Of a stretch of 64,000 nt of DNA, positions 34,901 to 47,042 are shown in pieces; positions within the stretch are counted from its first letter, which is position 1; each line of letters opens with the position of its first letter. The stretch covers positions 682,001 to 746,000 of the forward strand of contig CAWAFQ010000014.1 of assembly GCA_963781345.1 (NCBI GenBank), read 5' to 3'. The notes beneath the pieces were generated by a model. That model was not told the origin of the DNA. It did not search any database and worked only from the letters and a program-made list of their open reading frames with translations. The translations under genes were made by a program, and so were the position numbers. The DNA comes from JBBRHQ01 sp963781345. GTDB taxonomy: Bacteria; Actinomycetota; Thermoleophilia; Solirubrobacterales; 70-9.

Positions 34901-35547
34901 GCCGCACCGGACGGCGCCAGGCACTCTGGCGGCTTGGAGGCGCTGCCGGAGGCCGGCGAATCGAGGCGGGGACGCAGCTGGCGCTGCCGCTCGAACCCCC
35001 GCAGGCGCCGGAGCTGCCGGAGCTGGGACGCTGGGAGCGGATTGTGGCGGACTACGGGGCCACCGGTATGACCCTCGGGGATCACCCCCTTGCGTTGCTG
35101 CGACCCGGCCTGCGGGGGGTTGCGCTCAGCTCAGACCTGGGGAGCATCGGCGACGGCGAGGGGGTCGAGGTGGCGGGGATGGTCGTCGCACGGCAGCGCC
35201 CGGCGACGGCGAAAGGGGTCTGCTTCATGCTGCTCGAGGACGAGCGCGGCACCGTCAATCTGGTCCTGCCGCCGCCGGTATTCGAGCGCTTCAGGGCGAT
35301 TGTGCGCACGGCACCACTGGTCAGAGCCCGGGGCCGGCTGGAGCGCCGCCAGGGCGCGACCAACGTGGTCGTGGCCAGCCTGGCGGTCGTCGAGCGCCCC
35401 GACCTCCCCCTGGCTCAGGTGCGGGCAATCGAGCCGCCACCCGAGAGCGAGACTGCGAGCCCGAGCGCCGCCGCCCGCGAGCGGGTGATCGCGGAGCTGC
35501 GCGCGGTCGCCCCCGCCGCCCACAGCTTCGGTCGCAGGGGGCGCTGA
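31954..35547 (+). CDS. dnaE2: Error-prone DNA polymerase III alpha-type, DnaE2/ImuC
   Basis: Translesion C-family polymerase responsible for SOS mutagenesis. 1197 residues. Order: PHP domain (YVELHCHSAFSFLDGAS, ALTDHDG, GNVHSHERSRHRLQD), palm with PGRGRGSSVSSIVCYL, catalytic aspartates in VPDIDLDFPRDIR, SQHPGGMVI, DLLGLGMLSAV, ALVRPGPIQGG, FQEQVIEVAMALAGF, FPKAHSVAFGLLAYQ, helix-hairpin-helix, and an OB-fold (VEVAGMVVARQRPATAKGVCFMLLEDE). Between LCRAET and LGVRIGLGYVKG about 40 extra residues (VMGGRRSSPSL... to DDRHPPMT) come from a palindromic DNA element. Downstream of imuB under LexA control. Confidence 0.93.
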   Translation: MATFPSPPLVTEPRPSIPPARPGRRPGVGGAAPYVELHCHSAFSFLDGASAPSELAAAAAHLGYPALALTDHDGIWGSMEFAHACEGLGVRPITGAEVTVSVPAAGECHLTLLVESAAGYRNLCRLLTEAHAHTRDGAQRAAEQPRVELERVEDLSQGLVCLSGCAGEGAVAGAWERGHPGRAQALARRLVAAFGRERFRIELQRPYWRHDRARNRWLEGLAERLGVPSVATGNVHSHERSRHRLQDALVAVRLGTTLEGSEAARRGNSSSVMVSPEAMAARFAAHPEAVAETVRLAERLRFDLTRELGYRYPGAEDPGAEGRLATLCRVALEERYAGTGERPEAGRRLEEELAIIRHLGLSGFFLLHRDLLELAREVAIEVRGAGSARAVLPPGRGRGSSVSSIVCYLTGLSHVDPVKAGLFTGRFLNDEVTAVPDIDLDFPRDIREKLIPRVHERYGTDRSALVAAFPTYRSRGAVRDLGKALGLPAGEIERAARMVDFHGGPEEIGRDIASAVGERRARSVRWRHLVGLCAEALGLPRHASQHPGGMVISTRPLVEICPLVPAAMRGRQIAQWDKDSCADAGFLKIDLLGLGMLSAVERCVEEIGRIRGERLDLSRIPLDDPETFESIRRAETTGVFQIESRAQMQMLPRTLPRNLDDITVQVALVRPGPIQGGAIHPYIERRRMLREDPSYEIPYDHPSLEPVLRDTLGAIVFQEQVIEVAMALAGFGSGEAEGLRRAMSRKRSETALRAYRERFVDGAVERGVSRPIAEKVFRQIQGFSGFGFPKAHSVAFGLLAYQSAWLRVHHGPEFLASLLNEQPMGFYPPDALVHEAQRRGIPVLPVDVNRSHVLCRAETVMGGRRSSPSLAPPQESEEVSADGDGRGCAKRSGDDRHPPMTLGVRIGLGYVKGIREDEMAALVAERELRGVYGGVADLASRSGASGDGLERLAWAGAMDSLAKATEQDAGAGERLETTEPGIGRTGRRQALWRLGGAAGGRRIEAGTQLALPLEPPQAPELPELGRWERIVADYGATGMTLGDHPLALLRPGLRGVALSSDLGSIGDGEGVEVAGMVVARQRPATAKGVCFMLLEDERGTVNLVLPPPVFERFRAIVRTAPLVRARGRLERRQGATNVVVASLAVVERPDLPLAQVRAIEPPPESETASPSAAARERVIAELRAVAPAAHSFGRRGR
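34534..34652 (+). repeat. 119-bp palindromic insertion within dnaE2
   Basis: Outer arms ATGGGCGGCCGCCGGTC (34534-34550) and GACCGGCACCCGCCCAT (34636-34652) are inverted repeats with two mismatches. Inside are CCTCACTC/GAGTGAGG, CATCACC/GGTGATG and GCACCCCCGC/GCGGGGGTGC pairs. It keeps the reading frame and lies in a variable loop of the protein, so it looks like a small mobile palindromic element that inserted in frame. Confidence 0.75.
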
Positions 35548-35696
35548 GCAGCCGCGCCCGGCCGCATCCAGGGTCTCGCTGAGAACACGCCCGAGGTCGC
35601 GCCCGGCGGTGCTTGAATGGGCCGATTCGTGCCTGGAATGCAAGACTCGCTGCAGATCCGCGGGAGCGTCCGGGCCCCCCCGTACCTTGCGAACCC
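35548..35696. other. Intergenic region after dnaE2
   Basis: About 150 bases with no gene, no clear terminator and no convincing promoter; a short plus-strand ORF follows. Confidence 0.5.
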
Positions 35697-35909
35697 ATGT
35701 TCGACGCACCGAAAAGACTGACCACGCGAATCGCAGACGCGGTTGACCTCCTGATCGACTTCTCGACCCTCGGCGAGTACGGCCTCGAGCCGGCTGTCGC
35801 CGAAATCGATCTGCCCGACTGCGCAGGACGCAGGCGCCGCCGGCGGGACGGCTCAGGGGTCCGCTTCCCCGCGATCGACCGCGGCGATCATCTCGCGGCC
35901 CGCCTCTAG
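35697..35909 (+). CDS. Possible small hypothetical protein
   Basis: 70 codons from ATG: MFDAPKRLTTRIADAVDLLIDF then STLGEYGLEPAVAE, then a basic stretch RRRRRRDG. The first 36 residues have an amphipathic helical character and AT-richer third positions unlike a shadow frame; the last part overlaps the peptidase gene on the other strand. No Shine-Dalgarno. I do not recognise it with certainty, and it could be a chance frame. Confidence 0.35.
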   Translation: MFDAPKRLTTRIADAVDLLIDFSTLGEYGLEPAVAEIDLPDCAGRRRRRRDGSGVRFPAIDRGDHLAARL

Positions 35910-37025
35910 GGCTCTGCCGAGGACGTCCGGGTCGATTCGGCTCGCCGTGTCGGTGGGCCAGTGGTAGTTGGGAATCGACCCATTCTGCGCCGTGAGCGTG
36001 ATCGCGCGGCCCCCGCGCGCCAGGATCGGCGTCGAGTCGTAGGGAAGGCCGGAGCTGCGATCGGTCCCCGAGAGCCGCAGGTCGGGCCTCGAATCCGAGA
36101 CTCCCTCCGCGACCTCGCGCAGTCCCGAGTCCGCCTCCCATTTGCGCAGGGCTCCTCCCTCCCTGTGGAGATGGTGGAGCTCGGCGGGGGCGCCGACGCC
36201 GTCGAAGTTCAGAAACAGCCAACCGCGGGTGTCGTGGGCCTCGAGGAAGGCCCGCGATCCGAGCACGTTGGCCTCCTCGCTGCCGGTGACCAACAACACC
36301 ACGCGTGTGCTGCGCAGAGGCGAGGCGGCGCACTCGGCTGCGAGCACAGCGGTCGCAGCGACCCCGGAGGCGTTGTCGTTGGCCCCCGGCACGTCGACCC
36401 CGCGGATCTCGCGCTCGGCCACAAGCGCACCGGCGGCGGCCAGCAGAGCGCGGGAGAGAGCGACGGCGAGCCTCCCGGGGCGAGAGCGCCGCAGCAAGGG
36501 CTCGGCCCCACAGAGGCCGAAAGCGACGCCGACGGCGGCTAGCACGCCGCCGAGGTGGGGCGTCACACGCGGGTCGAACATGAGCCCGCTGCGAGAGGAG
36601 TCGATGTGCGAGACGAGGCAGAGGGTGCGTGCAGGCCCGCCGGAGGGCTCGATCTCAGCGACAAGGTTCTGGCTCGTCGTGCGCTCGAACAGCCTTCCGG
36701 GCGACAGAGCCCGGAACTCGCCCTCGAGCACGGCCCCGACGGCGGCCGCCACCGAGAGCGCCGAGCGCAGGCCCCTGCGGCGCCTGGGAAGGAGACCCGA
36801 GCCCACGGCAAGCCCGATCAGGAGGCCGTAGGGGGCTGCGAATGACTGATATGAGCGGAAGGCCTCGAGCCGAGCGTTGACGCCCTGGCTCCTCAGCCTC
36901 TGCCGCAGCCTGAGCCCGGCCGCGAGCTCGTCATACGAGCAGGGGCGCCGCGGGCACGCCGCGAGCTCGGCGATCAGCTCCAGGGCCTCCTCCAGTCCTG
37001 CCTCTCGATCCGGCTTCTCGGACAC
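35853..37025 (-). CDS. M28 family metallopeptidase, membrane-associated
   Basis: Zinc aminopeptidase-like enzyme, 390 residues from GTG (SEKPDREAGLEEAL). Zinc-ligand motifs in order: VSHIDSSRSG (His, Asp context), GANDNASGVAA (bridging Asp), VTGSEEANVLGS (catalytic Glu pair), FLNFDGVGAP (Asp) and NYHWPTDTASRID (final His). Between the first helical part and the catalytic domain are hydrophobic stretches (APYGLLIGLAVGSGLL; LGGVLAAVGVAFGL), so it is likely membrane-bound. It lies downstream of the rrn terminator. Substrate unknown. Confidence 0.8.
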   Translation of the reverse strand: MSEKPDREAGLEEALELIAELAACPRRPCSYDELAAGLRLRQRLRSQGVNARLEAFRSYQSFAAPYGLLIGLAVGSGLLPRRRRGLRSALSVAAAVGAVLEGEFRALSPGRLFERTTSQNLVAEIEPSGGPARTLCLVSHIDSSRSGLMFDPRVTPHLGGVLAAVGVAFGLCGAEPLLRRSRPGRLAVALSRALLAAAGALVAEREIRGVDVPGANDNASGVAATAVLAAECAASPLRSTRVVLLVTGSEEANVLGSRAFLEAHDTRGWLFLNFDGVGAPAELHHLHREGGALRKWEADSGLREVAEGVSDSRPDLRLSGTDRSSGLPYDSTPILARGGRAITLTAQNGSIPNYHWPTDTASRIDPDVLGRALEAGREMIAAVDRGEADP

Positions 37026-37044
37026 CGGGCGATCATAGGCAGGG

Positions 37045-37076
37045 GAACGAGAAAGGGCCGCCTCGGGGGCGGCCCC
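37045..37076 (-). terminator. Intrinsic terminator of the rrn operon
   Basis: On the minus strand GGGCCGCC-cccga-GGCGGCCC followed by TTTCTCGTT (hairpin 37055-37075), about 20 nt beyond the 3' end of 5S. Confidence 0.85.
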
Positions 37077-37092
37077 AACTCGAACTGCGAAG

Positions 37093-37210
37093 AACCGGCG
37101 GCGACCTACTCTCCCAGGGGGTTGCCCCCCAAGTACCATCGGCGCAGAGAGGCTTAACTGCTCTGTTCGGAATGGGAAGAGGTGTTTCCCTCTCGCCATG
37201 CACCACCGGA
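37093..37210 (-). rRNA. rrf: 5S ribosomal RNA
   Basis: Minus-strand sequence has the typical 5S core (GGTGGTGCATGGCG..., CCCATTCCGAACAG, GTTAAGCCTCTC, GGTACT, GGGAGAGTAGG) with complementary ends forming helix I. Ends estimated to a few bases. Last gene of the rrn operon. Confidence 0.93.
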
Positions 37211-37282
37211 ATTTTGCGAGACGGAGCCCCGGTGGAGCTTGAAAACTGCCCAAGGCCATGGGTAACAAATAAATAATCCGTC
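37211..37282 (-). other. 23S-5S spacer containing the 3' half of the 23S processing stem
   Basis: Plus-strand GGTGGAGCTTGAAAACTGCC... to about 37277 (starting 37231) is nearly identical to the opposite-strand copy in the 16S-23S spacer (around 40311-40360), so in the transcript the two pair to form the long RNase III stem around 23S. Confidence 0.75.
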
Positions 37283-40277
<2,995 letters not shown>

Positions 40278-40562
40278 GTGAGCAACCCGTGCGTAAGGAA
40301 TACACACGGGTCGATTTATTACCCATAATTATTGGCCTTGTGCAGTTTTCAAGGTCCACCGAGGCGCACGCGACGGAGTGCTTCCGCCGGCGGTCTCTCA
40401 AAACTGAGCAGCGATGCGATCGCCCTCACCGCCAACCACGGCGGTGAATCGATTCCGACCGTTGAGCCCGGTCGACGTTTCAGGAGCGCCTCCGTCCCGA
40501 AGGACGGTGGCGCACTCCCTCGCCGACGGGACGGATTGCCCCGACGACGTGGTGAGCTCCCT
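40278..40562 (-). other. 16S-23S internal transcribed spacer without tRNA genes
   Basis: 285 bases. No tRNA-Ile or tRNA-Ala cloverleaf is visible. It holds the 5' half of the 23S processing stem (about 40311-40360) and the 3' half of the 16S stem: minus-strand CGCTGCTCAGTTTTGAGAGACC (about 40397-40420) is complementary, except for two bases, to the leader sequence at 42329-42350. Confidence 0.75.
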
Positions 40563-42110
<1,548 letters not shown>

Positions 42111-42426
42111 AGTGACTCGAGGTATCAATGTCACGCCGAAGCGCGACGGTCCGGCCCCGAGGGGCCGGTTCCTCTGTCTATTAGAGAGTTGCCATGCCTG
42201 GCGGGCCGCCGGGTACACAATCCTGGCGGCCGGCATGACAGGTTCATTCATATCCGTCCGGCACGCTGACGTGACCGGGCGGAATCGGGCTCAAACATAC
42301 CCACGGGCGCGAGGCCCGCGAGTGTGCACGCTGCTCAGTTTTCAAAGACCGCTCGCGCCTGTGACGGCGGGACTCGCCGCCCCCTGACGCTCGAGGCAGA
42401 AGCTTCCTGCCCCAGAGGGACCGAGG
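42111..42426 (-). promoter_or_regulatory. rrn leader with boxA-like sequence and 16S processing stem
   Basis: Roughly 310-nt transcribed leader. The minus strand has GGTCTTTGAAAACTGAGCAGCG (42329-42350), which pairs with the spacer after 16S and resembles antitermination boxA-region sequence; a stable hairpin CCGGCCCC-GAG-GGGCCGG lies nearer to 16S (about 42150-42167). Confidence 0.65.
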
Positions 42427-42455
42427 AGTATAGCGCCGTGGACGACGCCTGGCAA
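42427..42455 (-). promoter_or_regulatory. rrn promoter P1
   Basis: On the minus strand TTGCCA, exactly 17 bp, TATACT (hexamers at 42450-42455 and 42427-42432). It lies 22 bp past the tyrS stop; near-consensus and the only good promoter found for the rRNA operon. Confidence 0.85.
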
Positions 42456-42477
42456 GGCGCCCCCGGCGAAACCCGCT

Positions 42478-43665
42478 TCAGACGGCCCGGAAGCGCTTGT
42501 AGCGCCGCTTTCCGACCTGCAGCACCATACCGTCCAGCTCGGCCGGCTCGAGGTCGAGCCGGTCTGGCGCCAGCGCCCTGCCCTCGATCTTGACCCCTCC
42601 CTGGGCGATCAGCCGGCGCCCCTCGCTGCGGCTGATCCCGAAGCTCTCGGCGAGCAGGGATGGCAGATGGACCGCCTCGCCCGCGGGGATCGTCGCCTCC
42701 TCGATGTCCTCGGGCGCCTGGTGGCGGACGAAGAGGCGCTCGAAGTGCTCCTCGGCCGCCTCGGCGGAGGCAGTGTCGTGGAAGCGCTCGACGATCCCGC
42801 GCGCCAGGGCCCGCTTCGCCTGGTTCGGTGCCTGGGCGTCGGGAGGCTCGCGACCGAGGATCAGCCGGTAGTAGTCGGGCATGGACTCGTCGGGCAGCGA
42901 CATCACCTTGCCGAACATCTCCTCGGGCGGATCGGTGACTCCGATGTAGTTGCCGGCCGATTTGCTCATCCGCGCGACGCCGTCGGTGCCGGGCAGGATC
43001 GGCATCGTCAGGATCGACTGTGGCTCGACGCCGTAGGCGCCCTGAACGTCGCGGCCGAAGAGAAGGTTGAACTTCTGGTCGGTGCCCCCCAGCTCGACAT
43101 CGGCCTCGATTGCTACCGAGTCATAGCCCTGCAGCAGCGGGTAGAGCAGCTCGAGCGCGGAGATCGGCTCCGAGCGCTCCATCCGGCCGCGGAAGTCCTC
43201 TCGCTCGAGCAGTCTCGCCACCGTCGTTCGCGCCAGCAGGCCGAGCAGCTCCTCGGCCTCCATCTGCAACCACTCGCTGTTGAACCGGACCGTCGTGCGC
43301 TCGCGGTCGAGGACCTTGAACGCCTGCTCCTGGAATGTCGCTGCATTGGCGTCGATCTCCTCGGGGCCGAGGATCGGGCGCTGGGCTGAGCGTCCGCTGG
43401 GGTCGCCGACGCGAGCGGTGAAGTCGCCGATGATCAGGATCACCCGGTGGCCCGCGTCCTGGAACTCGCGAAGCTTGGACAGCACCACCGTGTGGCCGAG
43501 GTGGATATCGGGGGCCGTCGGGTCGATGCCGAGCTTGACCCGCAGAGGGCGTCCCGCCGCGAGCTGGGAGGCGAGCGCTCCGGCGGGGAGCATGTCAACC
43601 GCGTTGCGACCCAACTCCCCAGCTTTCTCGAGGGCGTCGTCGCCGACCTCCGGCGGCGTGCTCAC
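42478..43665 (-). CDS. tyrS: Tyrosyl-tRNA synthetase
   Basis: Class I synthetase charging tRNA-Tyr. 395 residues, GTG start (STPPEVGDDALEKAG). HIGH motif as HLGH (DPTAPDIHLGHTVVL), KMSKS as ARMSKSAGNYIG, VELGGTDQKFNLLFGRD, and a C-terminal S4 RNA-binding domain (SEGRRLIAQGGVKIEGR). It ends directly before the rrn promoter. The HLGH plus KMSKS pattern fits the TyrZ-like subgroup. Confidence 0.94.
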   Translation of the reverse strand: MSTPPEVGDDALEKAGELGRNAVDMLPAGALASQLAAGRPLRVKLGIDPTAPDIHLGHTVVLSKLREFQDAGHRVILIIGDFTARVGDPSGRSAQRPILGPEEIDANAATFQEQAFKVLDRERTTVRFNSEWLQMEAEELLGLLARTTVARLLEREDFRGRMERSEPISALELLYPLLQGYDSVAIEADVELGGTDQKFNLLFGRDVQGAYGVEPQSILTMPILPGTDGVARMSKSAGNYIGVTDPPEEMFGKVMSLPDESMPDYYRLILGREPPDAQAPNQAKRALARGIVERFHDTASAEAAEEHFERLFVRHQAPEDIEEATIPAGEAVHLPSLLAESFGISRSEGRRLIAQGGVKIEGRALAPDRLDLEPAELDGMVLQVGKRRYKRFRAV

Positions 43666-43815
43666 GGCGCGCCTGGATGCGCTGGGAAAGTCATAGACCC
43701 AATGCTAGACTGCCCCCTCGGCTTGGCGGGCACCGCATCGCTGCCCAGGTTGTATTTGTGTGAGGCCCGTTCGCAGCCTCCGAGCACACCGCCGGGCACC
43801 CCGAATCGCCAATCG
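43666..43815. promoter_or_regulatory. Divergent region between tyrS and the PBP gene
   Basis: 150 bases between starts. TAGACT/TAGCAT-like -10 hexamers overlap near 43704-43712 on both strands but neither has a convincing -35. The PBP frame is open through this region, so an earlier PBP start (for example ATG 43699) is possible. Confidence 0.35.
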
Positions 43816-46431
43816 ATGTCCTCGTCAAGACCCAAAGAGCCCCGCCCCGGCGGCGAACCCGAGCCAGAGGACGACCTCGGCGACGGCGCCAGTCCTGCGC
43901 CCGCCAAGCGTGAGCGGTTTGTCGAGACCTCAGAGATCGAGTTCGATTTCTCCGGCGACCCCGAGTTCATCCCGGGCCGCCCCGCCGACAGCGGTGAGCG
44001 TCTCGTCGGCGGCACCAGCGATCCGCCGCCGTCGTCGCAGAAGGCCGGCAATGGTGCGCCCGCCCGCGCACGAACCCGGATCGCCCGGCGGGTTGAGCGA
44101 GAGCGACCCGCCACATCCAACGGCGCCAAGGTACCCGGCGAGTCGACCAGCGACGGCGCCAACGGCGCCGGGAACGGAGAGCCCCCGGCCGGTGCCCTGC
44201 CGCCGCCCCCGCCGCCGTCTATGCCGAAGAAGCGCGGCCGCCCACGGCTGAAGAAGCTGCGCTTCCTCTTCGTCCTCGCCGGCCTCGGCCTGCTGGCGTC
44301 TGTCTCGATGGTCTTCGGGATGATGGCCGCCGTCTCGCAGGATCTGCCGGCGATCTACAAGTTCGCCAAGTTCAAGGCATCCAAGAACAGCGTCGTCTTC
44401 GATTCGACCGGGGAGAAGATCGGGACGCTGACCAGCAACAACAACAAGATTCTCCTCAGCTCCGGCCAGATCTCGACTGACATCAAGAACGCCGTCGTCT
44501 CGATCGAGGATGCGCGCTTCTACGAGCACAACGGCGTCGACTTCCAGGGAATCGGGCGAGCACTGATTCAGGACGTTCTCTCGCAATCGGCCCAGCAGGG
44601 CGCTTCGACGATCACCCAGCAGTTCGTCAAGAGCGCGCTCGCGGCGCAGAGCAGCCGCACGGTCCTGCAGAAGTTTCGTGAGGCCGCCCTCGCCTACCGC
44701 CTCGAGCGCCACTGGACCAAGGACAAGATCCTGACCGAGTACCTGAACACGATCTACTTCGGCGAGGGCGCCTACGGTGTCGAGGCCGCCGCACGCACCT
44801 ACTTCGGCAGCTCGCATCCGGGCTGCGGGACCACCGAGCAGCCGTGCGCGTCGCTGCTCTATCCGTGGGAGGCGGCGGTGCTGGCGGGGATCATCGCCTC
44901 GCCCAGCGCCTTTGACCCCAAGATCAACCCGGAGGCCGCGCTCGCGCGCCGCAACCTGGTGCTCGAGAACATGAAGGAGCAGGGCTTCATCACCGAGGCG
45001 GACTACGAGACCGGCATCCACCGGGCCCTGCCCTCGCCGGATGAGATCCAACCGCCCACGCTCGACTCCAAGGCGCCCTACTTCACCTCCTGGCTGCGCC
45101 AGCAGCTTGTCGACAAGTATGGGCCGACCAAGGCGTTCTTCGGTGGGCTGAAGATCAAGTCCACCCTCGATCTGCGACTCCAGGATGCCGCCCAGGGCGT
45201 CGTCACCAGCTACCTCGGGGGGATAGCGCCGACGGCCGCGGTCGTCGTCATCAACAACGAGAACGCCGCGGTGAAGGCAATGGTCGCCGGCCCCAACTAC
45301 GACGAGAAGCCGTTCAACCTGGCCACCCAGGGCTACCGTCAGCCCGGCTCCTCGATCAAGCCCTTCATCCTGACCACGGCGCTGCGCCAGGGGATCTCCC
45401 CCTACACCGTCTACGCGTCGCAGCCCCAGACCTTCCGCTTCGGCAAGAAGGGCAAGGAGTACTTCCCGGTCTCCAACTACGGTGACAGCTACCTGGGCTC
45501 GGCCGACATCGTCACGGCGACCCAGTATTCCGACAACTCGGTCTACTCACAGATCGGCCTCGCCAACCAGTTCCCCGGGGGAGACGCGCCTCCCGAAAAC
45601 GGGATCAAGGGCGGGACCAACTCAATCGCCGCGACGATCCACCAGCTGGGGGTCAGCGATCACATCTCGACCAACCCCGCAATGGTCCTCGGAGGGCTCG
45701 ACCCCGGAGTGACGCCATTGCAGTGGACCTACGCCTTCTCCTCGATCGCAAACGACGGCCAGCGCGTCAGCGGAACGCTCGCCCCCGTGCCCGGCGACAG
45801 CCCGGTCGCCTTCACCGAGGTAAGGGACGAGGACGGCAACGTGATCCCCAACGGCGACAACGACCGCCGCGCCGAGCAGGTCGTTCCCGCGCCGGTCGCC
45901 CAGGAGGCCAAATCGATCCTCCACAACGTCGTCACCGGCGGCACCGGGGTCCAAGCCAACATCGGCGACCCAAGCCAGTGGGGCAAGACCGGGACCACGG
46001 AGAACAACGGTGACGCCTGGTTCTGCGGCGCGGTCACCGACGTGACCGCCTGCGTCTGGGTCGGATACGCGGACTCCAACACCCCGATGACGACCGAGTA
46101 CGGCGGTGCGCCGGTCGACGGCGGCACCTTCCCGGCGCTGATCTGGGCCGGCGTCATCTCGGCCTGGGAGCAGATCCGCGCGGAAGAGGCCGCCTCAAAG
46201 AGCTCCTCCAGCTCGTCCGGCACCAGCTCGTCCGGCACCAGCTCAACCTACGTCCCGCCCTCGACCTCCTACACGCCCAGTGCCCCCGCCCCCTCCACGT
46301 CGGCTCCTGCGCCCGCCCCGGCCCCCGCCCCGGCGCCGGCCCCGGCGCCCGCGGCTCCGGCCCCCTCGGCTCCCGCTCCCGCCGCCCCGGCGCCGAGCGG
46401 CGGGAGCAGCGGCGGCGCCTCTCCCGGGTAG
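43816..46431 (+). CDS. Bifunctional class A penicillin-binding protein (PBP1A-like)
   Basis: Peptidoglycan glycosyltransferase/transpeptidase, 871 residues from ATG at MSSSRPKEPRPGG. A disordered cytoplasmic N-terminus (~145 residues, Pro/Glu/Gly), one transmembrane helix (FLFVLAGLGLLASVSMVFG), GT51 domain (SIEDARFYEHNGVDFQGIG ~residue 228, GASTITQQFVKSAL, ILTEYLNTIYFGEGAYG), then transpeptidase with SxxK in GSSIKPF (~512), SDN (~571) and KTGTT (~723). The tail is a low-complexity Ser/Thr and Pro/Ala repeat of ~90 residues, likely spanning the wall. Two Cys pairs (HPGCGTTEQPCA; FCGAVTDVTACVW) may form disulfides. Confidence 0.93.
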   Translation: MSSSRPKEPRPGGEPEPEDDLGDGASPAPAKRERFVETSEIEFDFSGDPEFIPGRPADSGERLVGGTSDPPPSSQKAGNGAPARARTRIARRVERERPATSNGAKVPGESTSDGANGAGNGEPPAGALPPPPPPSMPKKRGRPRLKKLRFLFVLAGLGLLASVSMVFGMMAAVSQDLPAIYKFAKFKASKNSVVFDSTGEKIGTLTSNNNKILLSSGQISTDIKNAVVSIEDARFYEHNGVDFQGIGRALIQDVLSQSAQQGASTITQQFVKSALAAQSSRTVLQKFREAALAYRLERHWTKDKILTEYLNTIYFGEGAYGVEAAARTYFGSSHPGCGTTEQPCASLLYPWEAAVLAGIIASPSAFDPKINPEAALARRNLVLENMKEQGFITEADYETGIHRALPSPDEIQPPTLDSKAPYFTSWLRQQLVDKYGPTKAFFGGLKIKSTLDLRLQDAAQGVVTSYLGGIAPTAAVVVINNENAAVKAMVAGPNYDEKPFNLATQGYRQPGSSIKPFILTTALRQGISPYTVYASQPQTFRFGKKGKEYFPVSNYGDSYLGSADIVTATQYSDNSVYSQIGLANQFPGGDAPPENGIKGGTNSIAATIHQLGVSDHISTNPAMVLGGLDPGVTPLQWTYAFSSIANDGQRVSGTLAPVPGDSPVAFTEVRDEDGNVIPNGDNDRRAEQVVPAPVAQEAKSILHNVVTGGTGVQANIGDPSQWGKTGTTENNGDAWFCGAVTDVTACVWVGYADSNTPMTTEYGGAPVDGGTFPALIWAGVISAWEQIRAEEAASKSSSSSSGTSSSGTSSTYVPPSTSYTPSAPAPSTSAPAPAPAPAPAPAPAPAAPAPSAPAPAAPAPSGGSSGGASPG

Positions 46432-46436
46432 AGCGC

Positions 46437-47042
46437 TCAGGCGGCAGCGAGGGCGACGGCGGGCGGGCGCGGGCGCGAGACGAACCGGTTACCGGCGGCG
46501 CTGAAGCGCCACGGCAGCTCCGTCGCCCTCGTGATCCCGATCCGCGGACCGGCGACGACAGCGGTGTCGCGCCAATCAGCGGCCGGCTCGAGCACCCGGA
46601 ATGGCGCCCGTGATAGCGAGGCGCCGTTGTGCTCGAGGCCGACCCCCAGGGCCTGCGCCAGCTTTCCCGGCCCCGAGCAGAGCCCGCCGAGCCCGTGGTC
46701 TCCCCTTCGCCGCCGCATCTCCGCGACGCCGGCGGTCGGCTCGATCGCTCGGATCAGAGCGGCCGCCGCGTGCCCATCGGATTCCGCAACCATGTTCAGC
46801 ATTCGGTGGATCCCGTAGGAGATGTAGACGTAGGCGAGCCCGGGAGGACCGAAGAGGACCTCATTCCGGGGCGTGCGGCCGCCGAAGGCGTGACAGGCGG
46901 GGTCGTCGCGGTCGTAGCTCTCGGTCTCGACGATGACGCCGCCGCAGCCGCCGAAGAGCAGCGTGCATCCGATCAGGTCGTGCGCGACCTCGTGCACCGA
47001 GCGCGCGAAGAAGCCCTCACCCAGCGCCCGGGGCCGGCTCAA
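46437..47042 (-). CDS. 3-methyladenine DNA glycosylase (AAG/MPG family)
   Basis: Monofunctional glycosylase removing alkylated and deaminated purines. 201 residues from a TTG overlapping the argH stop (TTGA). Family sequence: ARSVHEVAHDLIGCTLLF, the catalytic Glu in VIVETESYDRDDPACHAF, VYISYGIHRMLN with the base-flipping Tyr, LIRAIEP, LCSGPGKLAQALGV, GPRIGITRATELPWRF. Convergent with the PBP gene, 5 bp apart. Coupling to argH is positional only. Confidence 0.92.
   Translation of the reverse strand: MSRPRALGEGFFARSVHEVAHDLIGCTLLFGGCGGVIVETESYDRDDPACHAFGGRTPRNEVLFGPPGLAYVYISYGIHRMLNMVAESDGHAAAALIRAIEPTAGVAEMRRRRGDHGLGGLCSGPGKLAQALGVGLEHNGASLSRAPFRVLEPAADWRDTAVVAGPRIGITRATELPWRFSAAGNRFVSRPRPPAVALAAA

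Noticed and set aside
40278..40562. tRNA-Ile or tRNA-Ala in the rRNA spacer
   Set aside because: No TTCRA T-arm, CCA end or cloverleaf was found on either strand.
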